Assembly: GCF_006658505.1 (NCBI RefSeq)
Contig: NZ_VFUZ01000021.1
Location: forward strand, 1 to 64,000
Direction of reading: 5' to 3'
Length of the DNA stretch: 64,000 bases
From: Mesorhizobium sp. B2-4-15
Lineage (GTDB): Bacteria > Pseudomonadota > Alphaproteobacteria > Rhizobiales > Rhizobiaceae
The translations under genes and the position numbers were made by a program. Positions 1 to 9,338 of the stretch are shown piece by piece (positions within the stretch are counted from its first letter, which is position 1; every line of letters starts with the position of its first letter). The notes beneath the pieces are model-generated. The model searched no databases. It saw nothing but the letters and a program-made list of their open reading frames with translations, and was not told where the DNA came from.

Positions 1-186
1 CGCCATGATCAGGGACCAAAAACCATGGCAACCCGCTTGAAATCCAAGACAGTCGCTCTCCCCGTATAGTGACGGGGGCGCTTTCCCCGAACATTTCGTC
101 AATCTCTTATGGCGAAGTAGATAGCGCGATCCCCTTTTGTTCCGATTCTGCTTGGCGATCGCGCGCGCTCGCGCTACCTCTGGCAC
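1..186. other. Leader region upstream of the helicase gene
   Basis: I see no convincing gene here. The stretch precedes the GTG start of the helicase gene and has no obvious ribosome-binding site, so the helicase start could be slightly misplaced. A promoter may lie here, but no clear -35/-10 pair stands out. Confidence 0.4.
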
Positions 187-2721
187 GTGACAGAGCAGCC
201 GCGCCTTGCAGACCAGAATGCCGCCATTGCCCTGCCCGAGCCATTCGTAAAATGGTTCGGCGAGAAGGGCTGGTCGCCGCGCGCCCATCAGATCGAACTC
301 CTGGCGAAGGCCCAGAGCGGACAGTCGGTGCTGCTGATCGCCCCGACCGGCGCCGGCAAGACGCTGGCAGGCTTCCTGCCGTCGCTGACCGAACTGGCCG
401 TCAGGCCAAGGCGAAAACCAGGGCACGCGCATCGCGGCATCCATACGCTCTACATTTCGCCGCTGAAGGCGCTGGCCGTCGACATCGAGCGCAATCTCGG
501 CAAGCCGGTGGAAGAGATCGGGCTGCCCGTCACTATCGAGACGCGCACCGGCGACACGCCTTCGCACAAGCGCCAGCGGCAGAAACTCGTGCCGCCCGAC
601 ATCCTGCTCACCACGCCAGAGCAACTGGCGCTGCTGATCGCGGCTCCCGATGCCAGGCGCTTCTTCGAGGACCTGCGCTATGTCGTGCTCGACGAACTGC
701 ATTCGCTGGTGACCTCCAAGCGCGGCCATCTCCTGGCACTCGGCCTGGCGCGGCTGCGCAGCTTTGTTCCTGGCCTGCAGACGATCGGCCTGTCGGCGAC
801 GGTCGCCGAACCGGATGAGTTACGGCGCTGGCTGGTCAGCCAGAACCCACCCAGCGCAATGGCCGAATTGATCGTCGTCACCGGCGGTGCGAAGCCCGAA
901 ATATCGATCCTCGATTCGGAAGAGCACGTGCCCTGGGCCGGACATTCGGCTCGTTATGCGACGCCGGAAATCTACCGCGAAATCAAGCGCCACAAGACGA
1001 CCTTGCTATTCGTCAACACGCGCAGCCAAGCGGAGCTGCTGTTCCAGGAATTGTGGCGCGCCAACGAAGACACGTTGCCGATCGCGCTCCACCACGGCTC
1101 GCTCGATGTTGCGCAGCGCCGGCGCGTCGAAAAGGCAATGGGCGACAATGCGTTGCGCGCCATCGTCGCCACCTCCACGCTCGACCTTGGCATCGACTGG
1201 GGCGATGTCGATCTGGTCGTGCATGTCGGCGCGCCGAAAGGGGCAAGCCGCCTGGCGCAGCGCATCGGCCGCGCCAATCACCGCATGGACGAACCGTCGA
1301 AGGCAATCCTCATCCCAGCCAATCGCTTCGAGGTGCTGGAGTGCCGGGCAGCGCTGGACGCCAACTATCTTGGCGCGCAGGACACGCCGCCGCTGGTCAA
1401 TGGCGGGCTCGATGTGCTGGCACAGCATGTGCTGGGCTGTGCCTGTGGCGCACCGTTCAGTGCCGATGCGCTGTTCGAGGAGATCCGGACTGCCGCGCCT
1501 TACGCCGATCTTGATCGCCAGACATTCGACCGCGTCATCGATTTCGTCGCCACCGGCGGCTATGCTTTGAAGAACTACGAGCGCTACGCCCGCATCCGCC
1601 TGAACAAGGAGGGACTATGGCGGGTATCCAATCCGCGCGTCGCCCAGCAATACAGGCTGAATGTCGGCACCATCATCGAGGTGCCGGCGCTCAACGTGCG
1701 GTATGTCCAGGCCGGCAGCAAGGGTTCGGCGTCGCGCGGCGGCCGGGTTCTGGGCAAGATCGAGGAGGCTTTCCTCGAAACCCTGACCCATGGCGACACC
1801 TTTATGTTTGCCGGCAAAATTCTGCGTTTCGAGGGCATCCGCGAAAGCGAATGCTTCGTGTCCAACGCGCCCGGCAGTGATGCCAAGGTGCCCTATTATG
1901 GCGGCGGCAAGTTTCCGCTTTCGACATACCTTGCCGAGCAGGTCCGCATCATGCTGGACGACCCGCAGCGTTGGAAGCAACTGCCTGAACAGGTAGCCGA
2001 TTGGCTGAGATACCAGGCAGAGAAATCGGTGCTGCCCAAACGCGGCGACCTGCTGATCGAGACTTTTCCGCGTGGCAACCGCTACTATCTGGTCGCCTAC
2101 CCATTCGAGGGCAGGCTCGCCCACCAGACGCTAGGCATGCTGCTCACCCGTCGGCTCGACCGGGCGGGTGCCAGGCCGCTGGGCTTTGTGGCCACCGACT
2201 ATGCGTTGGCAATATGGTCGCTGGGCGACATGGGCGCGATGTTCAAAGCCCGCAAGCCGTCTCTCGGCGCGCTGTTCGACCAGGACATGCTGGGCGACGA
2301 TCTGGAGGCCTGGCTCGCCGACAGCTGGCTTCTCAAACGCACCTTCCGCAATTGCGCCCTGATCTCAGGGCTGATCGAAAAACGGCATCCGGGCCAGGAG
2401 AAGAGCGGTCGCCAGGTCACCGTCTCCACCGACCTGATCTATGACGTGCTGCGCAGCCACGAGCCCGACCACATCCTGCTTCAGGCAACGCGCGCGGACG
2501 CGGCTGCCGGTCTGCTGGATGTCAGTAGACTTGCGGACATGCTCTCGCGCATCCAAGGTCGAATCATGCATAAGAATCTGGAGCAGATTTCGCCGCTCGC
2601 GGTGCCGATCATGCTTGAGATCGGCAAGATGCCGGTGAACGGCGAAGCCGATGAAACGCTTTTGATGGATGCGGCGACACTGGTCGAGGAGGCCATGGGA
2701 CCGGGAATGAGTGAGGCATGA
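187..2721 (+). CDS. Ligase-associated DNA damage response DEXH-box helicase (Lhr-core type)
   Basis: This is an 844-residue superfamily 2 helicase. Visible motifs are Walker A TGAGKT at about residues 54-59, DELH at about 169-172, SAT at about 203-205, and the motif VI run QRIGRANHR near 357. The long C-terminal half matches Lhr-core proteins, which act in a bacterial DNA-repair set together with an ATP-dependent DNA ligase, a beta-CASP exonuclease and the phosphoesterase PdeM. The pdeM start codon overlaps this stop codon, so the two are translationally coupled. The ligase and exonuclease are not in the window and may lie upstream. The start is a GTG without a strong ribosome site, so the N-terminus is uncertain, but the family assignment is firm. 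Confidence 0.93.
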   Translation: MTEQPRLADQNAAIALPEPFVKWFGEKGWSPRAHQIELLAKAQSGQSVLLIAPTGAGKTLAGFLPSLTELAVRPRRKPGHAHRGIHTLYISPLKALAVDIERNLGKPVEEIGLPVTIETRTGDTPSHKRQRQKLVPPDILLTTPEQLALLIAAPDARRFFEDLRYVVLDELHSLVTSKRGHLLALGLARLRSFVPGLQTIGLSATVAEPDELRRWLVSQNPPSAMAELIVVTGGAKPEISILDSEEHVPWAGHSARYATPEIYREIKRHKTTLLFVNTRSQAELLFQELWRANEDTLPIALHHGSLDVAQRRRVEKAMGDNALRAIVATSTLDLGIDWGDVDLVVHVGAPKGASRLAQRIGRANHRMDEPSKAILIPANRFEVLECRAALDANYLGAQDTPPLVNGGLDVLAQHVLGCACGAPFSADALFEEIRTAAPYADLDRQTFDRVIDFVATGGYALKNYERYARIRLNKEGLWRVSNPRVAQQYRLNVGTIIEVPALNVRYVQAGSKGSASRGGRVLGKIEEAFLETLTHGDTFMFAGKILRFEGIRESECFVSNAPGSDAKVPYYGGGKFPLSTYLAEQVRIMLDDPQRWKQLPEQVADWLRYQAEKSVLPKRGDLLIETFPRGNRYYLVAYPFEGRLAHQTLGMLLTRRLDRAGARPLGFVATDYALAIWSLGDMGAMFKARKPSLGALFDQDMLGDDLEAWLADSWLLKRTFRNCALISGLIEKRHPGQEKSGRQVTVSTDLIYDVLRSHEPDHILLQATRADAAAGLLDVSRLADMLSRIQGRIMHKNLEQISPLAVPIMLEIGKMPVNGEADETLLMDAATLVEEAMGPGMSEA

Positions 2722-3434
2722 ATTTTTCGCTGGCGCGTGCATCGCTGATTGCCGAGGCCGACCTTGTCGGCATCGCCGGCGAGCGTGCGGTCTGCGATCC
2801 GCGCGGCGTGCTCTACTTCCCGGAACTCAAGCTGCTGGCGGTCTCCGATCTGCATCTGGAAAAGGGGTCGTCTCTGGCAAGGCGCGGTACGCTGATCCCG
2901 CCCTACGACACCGGTGCGACCTTGCTGCGGCTGCAGGCGGTGATTGCCGACTATCAGCCGTCGATCGTCATCAGCCTGGGCGACTCCTTTCACGATGGCG
3001 GCGGCGCCGGGCGCATGCATGCCAGCTTCCGCGAGCGGCTGGAAGCGCTGATGGCCGGTCGCCAATGGTTCTGGGTCGCCGGCAATCACGACCCGGAAGC
3101 GCCGGCCGACCTGCCCGGCGAAACCGTGCGGGAACTTGCCATCGGCGCGCTGCTGTTTCGGCACGAACCGTCGAAGGTGCGCCTCGAGGGCGAGATCGCG
3201 GGCCATCTCCACCCTTGCGCCCGCATCGTGCAGCGCGGGCGCTCGGTGCGCAGGCGCTGCTTCGCCGGCGATGGCGGCCGCATGATCATGCCGGCCTTCG
3301 GTGCCTATACCGGCTCGCTCAACGTGCTCGACCGCGCCTATGGCGGGCTGTTCCGCCTGGAATCGCTGATGGCCTATATGCTTGGCACCGACCGCATCTT
3401 CGCCATCTCTGGCTCGATGTTGCACCCCGGCTGA
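2718..3434 (+). CDS. pdeM: Ligase-associated DNA damage response endonuclease PdeM
   Basis: This 238-residue calcineurin-like metallophosphoesterase shows the metal-binding motifs in order: SDLH (D44, H46), GD at about 88-89, GNHD at 122-125 and GHLH at 162-165. It overlaps the upstream helicase gene by four bases (ATGA), as is usual for the Lhr-PdeM pair. Family knowledge predicts a metal-dependent nuclease or phosphodiesterase acting in DNA repair with the ligase-associated helicase. The stop codon lies two bases from the stop of the convergent soeC gene, with no room for a terminator between them. Confidence 0.93.
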   Translation: MNFSLARASLIAEADLVGIAGERAVCDPRGVLYFPELKLLAVSDLHLEKGSSLARRGTLIPPYDTGATLLRLQAVIADYQPSIVISLGDSFHDGGGAGRMHASFRERLEALMAGRQWFWVAGNHDPEAPADLPGETVRELAIGALLFRHEPSKVRLEGEIAGHLHPCARIVQRGRSVRRRCFAGDGGRMIMPAFGAYTGSLNVLDRAYGGLFRLESLMAYMLGTDRIFAISGSMLHPG

Positions 3435-3436
3435 GC

Positions 3437-4372
3437 TCAACGTCCGTAGTACAAGGTTACCGTGTGCTTGGCTTCGGCGAAGAACAGCCAGCGCTCGACC
3501 AGCATGCCGGCGAATTGAGCAACGGCGGCGAGCGCCGAAAGCACCGCCGCCAAGGGCCACGGAAAGGCGAAGGCGGCAACCAGCAACAGGATGGGTAAAG
3601 CGAAGGCCAGCGCCTGCGTGATCCGGCGCAGCTTCGCGCTGTGCTTGCGCGCGATGCGAAAGCCCATTTCCTTGAGCAGGTAGTTTTCTTCGGTGTGCGG
3701 CCATTCCAGTGTCCGCACCGTGCCGCCGGCAAGCCCGGTTGCGGTGTTGGCGGTGGTCGCGGTTTCCAGCCGGTCGTTGTAACGCCAGGTTGCCAGTTTC
3801 CAGATCCAGCCAAGCAGGACGAGCGGCACGGAAAATGCCAGAAAGATGTTCGAGCCCAGGGCAAAGCCTTGCAGCACCGCGTTCAGAAGCACGCTGCCGC
3901 TCATCGCCGAGAAGATGAGGTAACCGGGCAAGGTGTAGGGGCTGTGCCAGTGGGCGATGGGTTTCAGCGAGGCATAGATCATGCCTGTCATACAGACCGT
4001 GACGATGGCGCCAATGGCGGCCAGAACCCCGGCGGCCGCCACCCAGCTGTCGAGGCGGCCAAGAATGACCCAGCCGATGCCGAACAGTCCTGCCGGGATG
4101 AAGGTGGCCACCGAGGCAACACCTTCACGCGACAGCCAGGAGCTGCGCCATTGCGAGAACGCCCGCCAGGCCCGCTCCGGCCGGCCGAGATGGCCGGTCG
4201 AGGACAACAGGCCGGCGCTGATCAGGCCGAGCGCCAGCCCCATGCCGACGAACCCCAGCCAGAAGTCTGGCGAGACGAGGCCGGCCGCGCCAAGCACGCC
4301 AAGCAGCGCGAGCAGACCATAGCCGGCGCCGGTGGCGGTGGTGAAGAAAACGACGGAGAAGGCGGGATGCAT
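3437..4372 (-). CDS. soeC: DmsC/SoeC-type membrane anchor subunit of a molybdoenzyme
   Basis: This 311-residue protein is almost entirely hydrophobic, with about eight predicted membrane helices and the SSTGHLGRPERAWRA segment typical of the DmsC family. It would anchor the iron-sulfur and molybdopterin subunits in the membrane and pass electrons to or from quinone. It is the last gene of a three-gene operon, starting three bases after the iron-sulfur subunit's stop codon. I call it SoeC rather than DmsC because the partner catalytic subunit resembles cytoplasmic sulfite dehydrogenases, lacks a visible Tat signal, and sits near a TauE-type transporter. A dimethyl sulfoxide or related reductase remains possible. 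Confidence 0.8.
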   Translation of the reverse strand: MHPAFSVVFFTTATGAGYGLLALLGVLGAAGLVSPDFWLGFVGMGLALGLISAGLLSSTGHLGRPERAWRAFSQWRSSWLSREGVASVATFIPAGLFGIGWVILGRLDSWVAAAGVLAAIGAIVTVCMTGMIYASLKPIAHWHSPYTLPGYLIFSAMSGSVLLNAVLQGFALGSNIFLAFSVPLVLLGWIWKLATWRYNDRLETATTANTATGLAGGTVRTLEWPHTEENYLLKEMGFRIARKHSAKLRRITQALAFALPILLLVAAFAFPWPLAAVLSALAAVAQFAGMLVERWLFFAEAKHTVTLYYGR

Positions 4373-4375
4373 GGG

Positions 4376-5110
4376 CTAATTCGAAAGCATGCGGTCGACC
4401 CAGCCGAGAAAGCCGCCTTCGGCCCGCACCGGCTCCAGCGCCTTTGCGGGCACCGATGCGGCGCGTTGCGTGTGGGCGCGCGGCGGCAGGTATTTGTTGG
4501 TCGGGTGATAGCCCATCTCCGGCATCAGGTCGACGCCGCCACGCTCCGTCACCAGTAACGAAATCGCCGAAGCGGGATCGCCAAGATCGCCGAAATGCCG
4601 GGCGCTGGTCGGACAGGCGGCGACGCAGGCCGGCACGCGGTCCTGCTCGGCCAGATTGTCGTTATAGATGCGGTCGACGCAGAGCGTGCATTTCTTCATG
4701 ACGCCGACATCGGTGTCGAATTCGCGCGCACCATAGGGGCAAGCCCAGCTGCACAGTTTGCAGCCGATGCACTTGTCCTCGTCGACCAGCACGATGCCGT
4801 CCGAGGCCCGCTTGTAGGAGGCGCCGGTCGGACAGACGGTTACGCAGGCCGGCATCTCGCAATGCAGGCAGGAGCGCGGGAAGTTCACCGTGCGCCCGCC
4901 CATTTCAGTGATGTGCTCATAGCTGTGCACGCGGTTGAACCAAACGCCGTCGACATGGCCGCCATAAGGGTCGATGTCGGTCAGCGGCGCCATATGCCCG
5001 CCGGTATTCCATTCCTTGCAGGCGGTGACGCAGGCCTGGCAGCCGACACAGGTGTCAAGATCGATAACCAAGCCGAGCTTTTTGTCGGTGTGGGTGGGAA
5101 GGCAAGTCAT
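4376..5110 (-). CDS. soeB: SoeB/DmsB-type four-cluster ferredoxin subunit
   Basis: This 244-residue electron-transfer subunit has four [4Fe-4S] cysteine clusters, recognised from CVGCQACVTACKEWN, CLHCEMPACVTVCPTG, CIGCKLCSWACPYG and a last group with CTLC followed later by CVAACPTS. It carries electrons between the molybdopterin subunit and the membrane anchor. The start chosen is the ATG overlapping the soeA stop by four bases. A longer in-frame reading adds an arginine-rich, non-conserved N-terminus that overlaps soeA and was rejected. Confidence 0.88.
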   Translation of the reverse strand: MTCLPTHTDKKLGLVIDLDTCVGCQACVTACKEWNTGGHMAPLTDIDPYGGHVDGVWFNRVHSYEHITEMGGRTVNFPRSCLHCEMPACVTVCPTGASYKRASDGIVLVDEDKCIGCKLCSWACPYGAREFDTDVGVMKKCTLCVDRIYNDNLAEQDRVPACVAACPTSARHFGDLGDPASAISLLVTERGGVDLMPEMGYHPTNKYLPPRAHTQRAASVPAKALEPVRAEGGFLGWVDRMLSN

Positions 5111-8037
5111 TCCGCAGCCTCTCTTGCCCGGCGAAAATCGGCGCCGAAGCTCAGCTTGTCGGGCAAAGGCTCGAAATGCGGCGGCTGGTGAAAACGCTCG
5201 AACTGGGGCTCGGTGAAACCGGCTTCCTCCGCCGCGCATTTGACGATGCGTACGCGCAGGTCGAACCAGGCCGCCTGGCCGGTAACGGGATCCGAGTTCG
5301 AATAGCATTTGCCACTGGCGTCGGCCGATGTCTGGTCGCCGATGATGTGATTGAGCAGGAAGCCGCGATTGCTCTCGGCGGCATCGTCCTTAAGCCCCCA
5401 GCTGCCGCGCCTTTTGCCGATGGCGTTCCAGGTCCAGACCGTGCTTTCGTTCACCCCGTCGATCAGCTTGATCTGCCCCTTGACCCTGCCATTGATGCTT
5501 TCGATCCACACCCAGTCGTCGTCGACAAGACCGAGGCTGGTGCCGGTCCGGTGATGCACGAACAGCCGGTTCTGGCTGGTGATCTGCCGTAGCCACGCAT
5601 TCTGCGAACCCCAGGAGTGATACATGTGCATGGGCCGCTGCGTCAGCGCGTGCAGCGGATATTTTTTAAGATCGACGACCGCTTCCTCGAAGGGCGTGTA
5701 CCAGAGCGGCAGCGGGTCCATGTAGGTCTCGATGCGCTGGCGTTCGGCCTCCGGTGGCTGCATCCGCCCATGGCCGCGCGCGGCCAGTCGAAAGCGCTGC
5801 AGCGGTTCGGAATAGAGCTGGAAGATGATCGGCTCCGCCTCGGTGATAAAGCCCATCCGCACCGCGAAATCGAGATAGGAGCGGTTGGCCATCTTGTAAT
5901 AGCGCTGGTCGTCGGCAAAGTCGTGGTGCCAGAAGCCGCCATTGTCGATGTAGCGCTGCAACTGGTTCGGATTGGCCTCGCCCTTGCCGATCGAGGTCCC
6001 GTCCTTGCCGCGCCAGCCGGCCAGCGGGCCGATGCCCGGCGTGCGCTCGTGGTTGACGATATATTCGGCATAGTCCGCATACTTGGCCGATCCGTCGTCG
6101 TTGACGAAACCCGGCAGACCGAGCCGCGCGCCGAGCTCGATCAGCACCGACTGGAACGGCCTGACGTCGCGGTCCGGCTCGACGACGGGATGGCGGATGG
6201 CATCGCCCGGCCCGTCGGCATGGCTGATTGGCCGGTCAAGCAGGCTGATGCAGTCATGGCGCTCGAGATAGGTGGTGTCGGGCAGAACGAGGTCGGCGAA
6301 CGGCACGGTCTCGGAATAATAGGCGTCGGAATAGATGATGAACGGGATCTTGTAGTTGCCGGTCCCATCTTGGTCAGTCAGCATATGAATCGTCTCGACG
6401 GTATTCATCGAGGAATTCCAGGCCATGTTCGACATGTACATCATCAGCGTGTCGATCGGGTAGGGATCGCCCGCCCAGGCATTGCGGATGACGGTGTGCA
6501 TCAGGCCGTGCGCGGCCAGCGGCGCGTCCCACGAATAGGCCTTGTCGATGCGCAGCGGCGTGCCGGCTTCATCGACCAGCAGGTCATCCGGCCCACAGAC
6601 AAAGCCAAGCGGCATGCCGTCGAGCGGCGTCATCGGCTTGACGGTCTTGCCGGCGGGTTTTGGGCCCGGCGGCGCCGATCTGGGGTAGGGCGGCTTGAAA
6701 CGAAAGCCGCCGGGAACATCCACAGTGCCGAGCAGCACCTGCAGCAGGTGGATGGCGCGGCAGGTGTGAAAGCCGTTCGTATGAGCGGAGATGCCGCGCA
6801 TGGCATGCATGGAAACAGGCCGCCCCTTGATGGTCTCGTGTCGGCGCCCCGCCCAATCGGTCCACGCGACCGGCAGTTCGATCGTCTGCTCGAACGCGAC
6901 ATGGGCGAGTTCGGCGGCGATCCGGCGGATCGTATCGGCGGGAATGCCGCAACGCTCCGCGACCGCGTCCGGTGCATAGCTCTCATCGAGGTAGCGGTCG
7001 GCGATCAGCTGGAACACCGGCACGCAGCGGCGGCCGTCGACTTCGAAGCTGCCGGTCAGCGCCGGCTTCGCCTCCGGGTCGATTGCCTTGACGGAGGCTT
7101 TCGCCACCCTGTCCCAGGCCAGCGGATTGCCGTCGGCGTCGCGCACGAACAGCCCGTCATCGGCGGCGTCAGTCTCCTGGATGACGAGCATGTGGGCGTT
7201 GGTGTAATGCAGGAGATAGTCGAGGTCGACGCGCCCGGCCTTCATGAGTTCATGGATGAGCGCGAAGACGAACAGGCCGTCGGTGCCGGGCCGGATGCCG
7301 ATCCAGTCGTCCGCAATGGCATTGTAGCCGGTCCGGCATGGATTGATCGACACAACCTTGGCGCCGCGCGCCTTGAGCTTGCCGAGGCCGATCTTGATCG
7401 GGTTGGAATCATGGTCCTCGGCGACGCCGAACAGCATGAAGTACTTCGTGTTGTCCCAGTCGGGCTCGCCGAACTCCCAGAACGAGCCGCCGATCGAGTA
7501 GAGCCCCCCGGCCGCCATGTTGACCGAACAGAAGCCGCCATGGGCGGCGAAGTTCGGCGTGCCGAACTGGCTGGCCCACCAGCCGGTCAAGGATTGCGAC
7601 TGGTCGCGCCCGGTGAAGAAGGCGAGCCTTTTCGGGTCGGTCCGGCGAATGGCCGAGAGTCGCGCGGTCGCGATCGAAAAGGCTTCTTCCCACTCGATCT
7701 CCCGGAACTCGCCCGAGCCCCGTGGCCCGCTCCGGAGCAGCGGCTTCCTCAGCCGGGCCGGGCTGTAGTGCTGCATGATGCCGGAACTGCCCTTGCCGCA
7801 GATCACGCCGCGATTGACCGGATGGTCATTGTTGCCGTTGATGTAGCGGACCTTACCGTCCTTGACGTGCACGTCGATGCCGCAGCGGCAGGCGCACATA
7901 TAGCAGGTCGTCTTGGCGATGCGGTCGGAAACGCTTGGCGAGGTGTCGACGCCGTCGCCTTCATCGGGCGCGCGGGTGTCGGCAAGCGGGCGTTGCGATG
8001 GTGCGGAATTCGCCCCGCGCGGCGGTCCGTGCATCAT
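5107..8037 (-). CDS. soeA: Molybdopterin oxidoreductase, probable sulfite dehydrogenase catalytic subunit SoeA
   Basis: This roughly 976-residue member of the DMSO-reductase family begins with an N-terminal [4Fe-4S] motif (CYMCACRC, then ICGKG about 30 residues later), followed by the bis-MGD catalytic domain and a C-terminal molydopterin-dinucleotide-binding domain. No twin-arginine signal is visible, which fits a cytoplasmic enzyme such as SoeA, the sulfite-oxidising subunit of SoeABC, rather than periplasmic DmsA. The chosen ATG removes about 40 unlikely upstream residues; the one three bases further in is equally possible. The divergent LysR gene and the nearby TauE-type gene support a role in sulfite handling. 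The substrate is inferred, not shown. Confidence 0.78.
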   Translation of the reverse strand: MMHGPPRGANSAPSQRPLADTRAPDEGDGVDTSPSVSDRIAKTTCYMCACRCGIDVHVKDGKVRYINGNNDHPVNRGVICGKGSSGIMQHYSPARLRKPLLRSGPRGSGEFREIEWEEAFSIATARLSAIRRTDPKRLAFFTGRDQSQSLTGWWASQFGTPNFAAHGGFCSVNMAAGGLYSIGGSFWEFGEPDWDNTKYFMLFGVAEDHDSNPIKIGLGKLKARGAKVVSINPCRTGYNAIADDWIGIRPGTDGLFVFALIHELMKAGRVDLDYLLHYTNAHMLVIQETDAADDGLFVRDADGNPLAWDRVAKASVKAIDPEAKPALTGSFEVDGRRCVPVFQLIADRYLDESYAPDAVAERCGIPADTIRRIAAELAHVAFEQTIELPVAWTDWAGRRHETIKGRPVSMHAMRGISAHTNGFHTCRAIHLLQVLLGTVDVPGGFRFKPPYPRSAPPGPKPAGKTVKPMTPLDGMPLGFVCGPDDLLVDEAGTPLRIDKAYSWDAPLAAHGLMHTVIRNAWAGDPYPIDTLMMYMSNMAWNSSMNTVETIHMLTDQDGTGNYKIPFIIYSDAYYSETVPFADLVLPDTTYLERHDCISLLDRPISHADGPGDAIRHPVVEPDRDVRPFQSVLIELGARLGLPGFVNDDGSAKYADYAEYIVNHERTPGIGPLAGWRGKDGTSIGKGEANPNQLQRYIDNGGFWHHDFADDQRYYKMANRSYLDFAVRMGFITEAEPIIFQLYSEPLQRFRLAARGHGRMQPPEAERQRIETYMDPLPLWYTPFEEAVVDLKKYPLHALTQRPMHMYHSWGSQNAWLRQITSQNRLFVHHRTGTSLGLVDDDWVWIESINGRVKGQIKLIDGVNESTVWTWNAIGKRRGSWGLKDDAAESNRGFLLNHIIGDQTSADASGKCYSNSDPVTGQAAWFDLRVRIVKCAAEEAGFTEPQFERFHQPPHFEPLPDKLSFGADFRRAREAAE

Positions 8038-8315
8038 GATCCCGCCGTATCCACACGGTTCGCGGACTTGGCCCGTGTCTTCGGCCCGGGACCACGCATG
8101 TAATGCTCTTCCGGGTGATAGCCATCGCCGGCCAGCCGCCGCCGGATGCCACGGGCCCAATGGGCAAGCAGGGATCTGAACCGCCCGATCATTTTATCAG
8201 CTGCTATTCGATGGCCAATTTTTTCTAACTTCGATCAAAAAAGTAGAATAAAGCTATCGATCCGTCTAATCAGTTGTTCTTGTAAATTCGATCGATATTG
8301 GTTCTTAATGCCCCC
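8038..8315. promoter_or_regulatory. Divergent soeABC / lysR control region
   Basis: This intergenic stretch separates two divergent genes and becomes clearly AT-rich from about 8190 to 8310, unlike its surroundings. That is the usual place for a LysR-type binding site and two back-to-back promoters. Several ATCGAT-type short dyads are present (for example near 8255-8262 and 8289-8298), but I cannot assign a specific operator. Confidence 0.5.
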
Positions 8316-9218
8316 ATGACCCTGGATCAGTTGCGCATTTTCGTCGCCGTCGCCGAGCGCGGCCACATGACCAAGGCGGCGGAGCTTTTGGGCATTTCCC
8401 AGTCCGCCGCATCGGCCGCCATCCGTGCGCTTGAAGAGCAGCACGGCGTCCATCTGTTCAACCGCGTCGGCCGCAACATCGAACTTGCCCAGACCGGCCA
8501 CCGGTTCCTGCCCGAGGCCAAGGCCGTTCTGGAGCGGGCCGCCGCCGCCCGCAACGTGCTGGAACATGTCTCGCAGACGGTCGCCGGCAGTCTCTCAATC
8601 GCCGCCAGCCTGACCATCGCCAGCTACTGGCTGCCGCGCCGGCTGGCGTCCTTCCACGAGGCCTACCCCGCGGTGAGGCTGAGCGTCAGCATCGGCAATA
8701 CAAGGCAGGTCGAGGCCAGCGTGCTGGATGGAACCGCCGATCTCGGCCTGGTCGAGGGGCGCACTGAGTCCGACATATTGCGCCGCGCCAAGGTCGATAC
8801 CGATCGGTTGATGCTTGTGGTCGCCAGTTCGCATCCCGAGATCGCCGAAACCGCGCCGGGACGCCCCGACATCAGGGGCCTGCGCTGGATCATCCGCGAG
8901 GGCGGTTCGGGCACGCGCGAAGTGCTGGAGGATTTGGCGCGCCGTGAGGGGATTTCGCTCGCCGACTTGCAGGTGTTCCTGGTGCTGCCCAGCAACGAGG
9001 CGGTTCGCCAGGCGGTCGAGGCGGGGGCCGGCGCCACCATCATCTCGGAACTTGTCGTCGGACGCGCCGTCGCCGAAGGCAGTCTGAGAGCCGTGCCGAT
9101 CGAACTGCCAAAGCGCGACTTCGCCATGATCACCCATCGCGATCGCCAGGCAAGCCTGGCCCAGATGGCGCTCAAGGCGCATCTCGGCGCGGAAACCGCG
9201 GGAAGCAGGTCGGCTTAG
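8316..9218 (+). CDS. LysR-family regulator, CysL/YeiE-like, divergent from soeABC
   Basis: This 300-residue LysR-type regulator has an N-terminal winged helix (MTLDQLRIFVAVAERGHMTK, then the recognition helix around SQSAASAAIRALE) and a periplasmic-binding-protein-like effector domain. A TTG reading eighteen bases upstream adds six residues, but the ATG gives the normal LysR beginning. Genes transcribed divergently from a LysR regulator are usually its targets, so soeABC is the likely regulon. Related YeiE-type regulators have been linked to sulfite sensing, which would match this setting; that effector is inference. Confidence 0.88.
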   Translation: MTLDQLRIFVAVAERGHMTKAAELLGISQSAASAAIRALEEQHGVHLFNRVGRNIELAQTGHRFLPEAKAVLERAAAARNVLEHVSQTVAGSLSIAASLTIASYWLPRRLASFHEAYPAVRLSVSIGNTRQVEASVLDGTADLGLVEGRTESDILRRAKVDTDRLMLVVASSHPEIAETAPGRPDIRGLRWIIREGGSGTREVLEDLARREGISLADLQVFLVLPSNEAVRQAVEAGAGATIISELVVGRAVAEGSLRAVPIELPKRDFAMITHRDRQASLAQMALKAHLGAETAGSRSA

Positions 9219-9325
9219 AGCAATTCCAGGAAAAGTGCGTAGCGGTTTTCCGTCCGGAATTGCGTCAAAACAAAGTGTAGCAATCCAGGAAAGGGCCGTT
9301 GCGGCTCCCGTCTGGAATTGCGTGG
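9217..9325. repeat. Two tandem copies of a rhizobial extragenic palindrome
   Basis: Two imperfect hairpins lie head to tail between the convergent lysR and hsp70-like genes. The first pairs GCAATTCC at 9220-9227 with GGAATTGC at 9256-9263, and a diverged copy follows at about 9280-9322. A partial copy also sits just after merR near 17670. Such elements are widespread between genes in rhizobia, and here they may also serve as a bidirectional terminator. Confidence 0.7.
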
Positions 9326-9338
9326 AAACAAAGACGAT

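Noticed and set aside
2481..3704. Minus-strand frame of about 400 codons across the pdeM region
   Set aside because: It overlaps conserved pdeM on the opposite strand and lacks any family motif.
5617..8103. Long plus-strand frame (about 830 codons) across soeA
   Set aside because: It is the antisense shadow of a molybdopterin oxidoreductase with clear motifs, and its translated product shows no known fold.
8298..8315. TTG start of the LysR regulator
   Set aside because: The ATG at 8316 gives the standard beginning of a LysR protein, and the extra six residues are not conserved in type.
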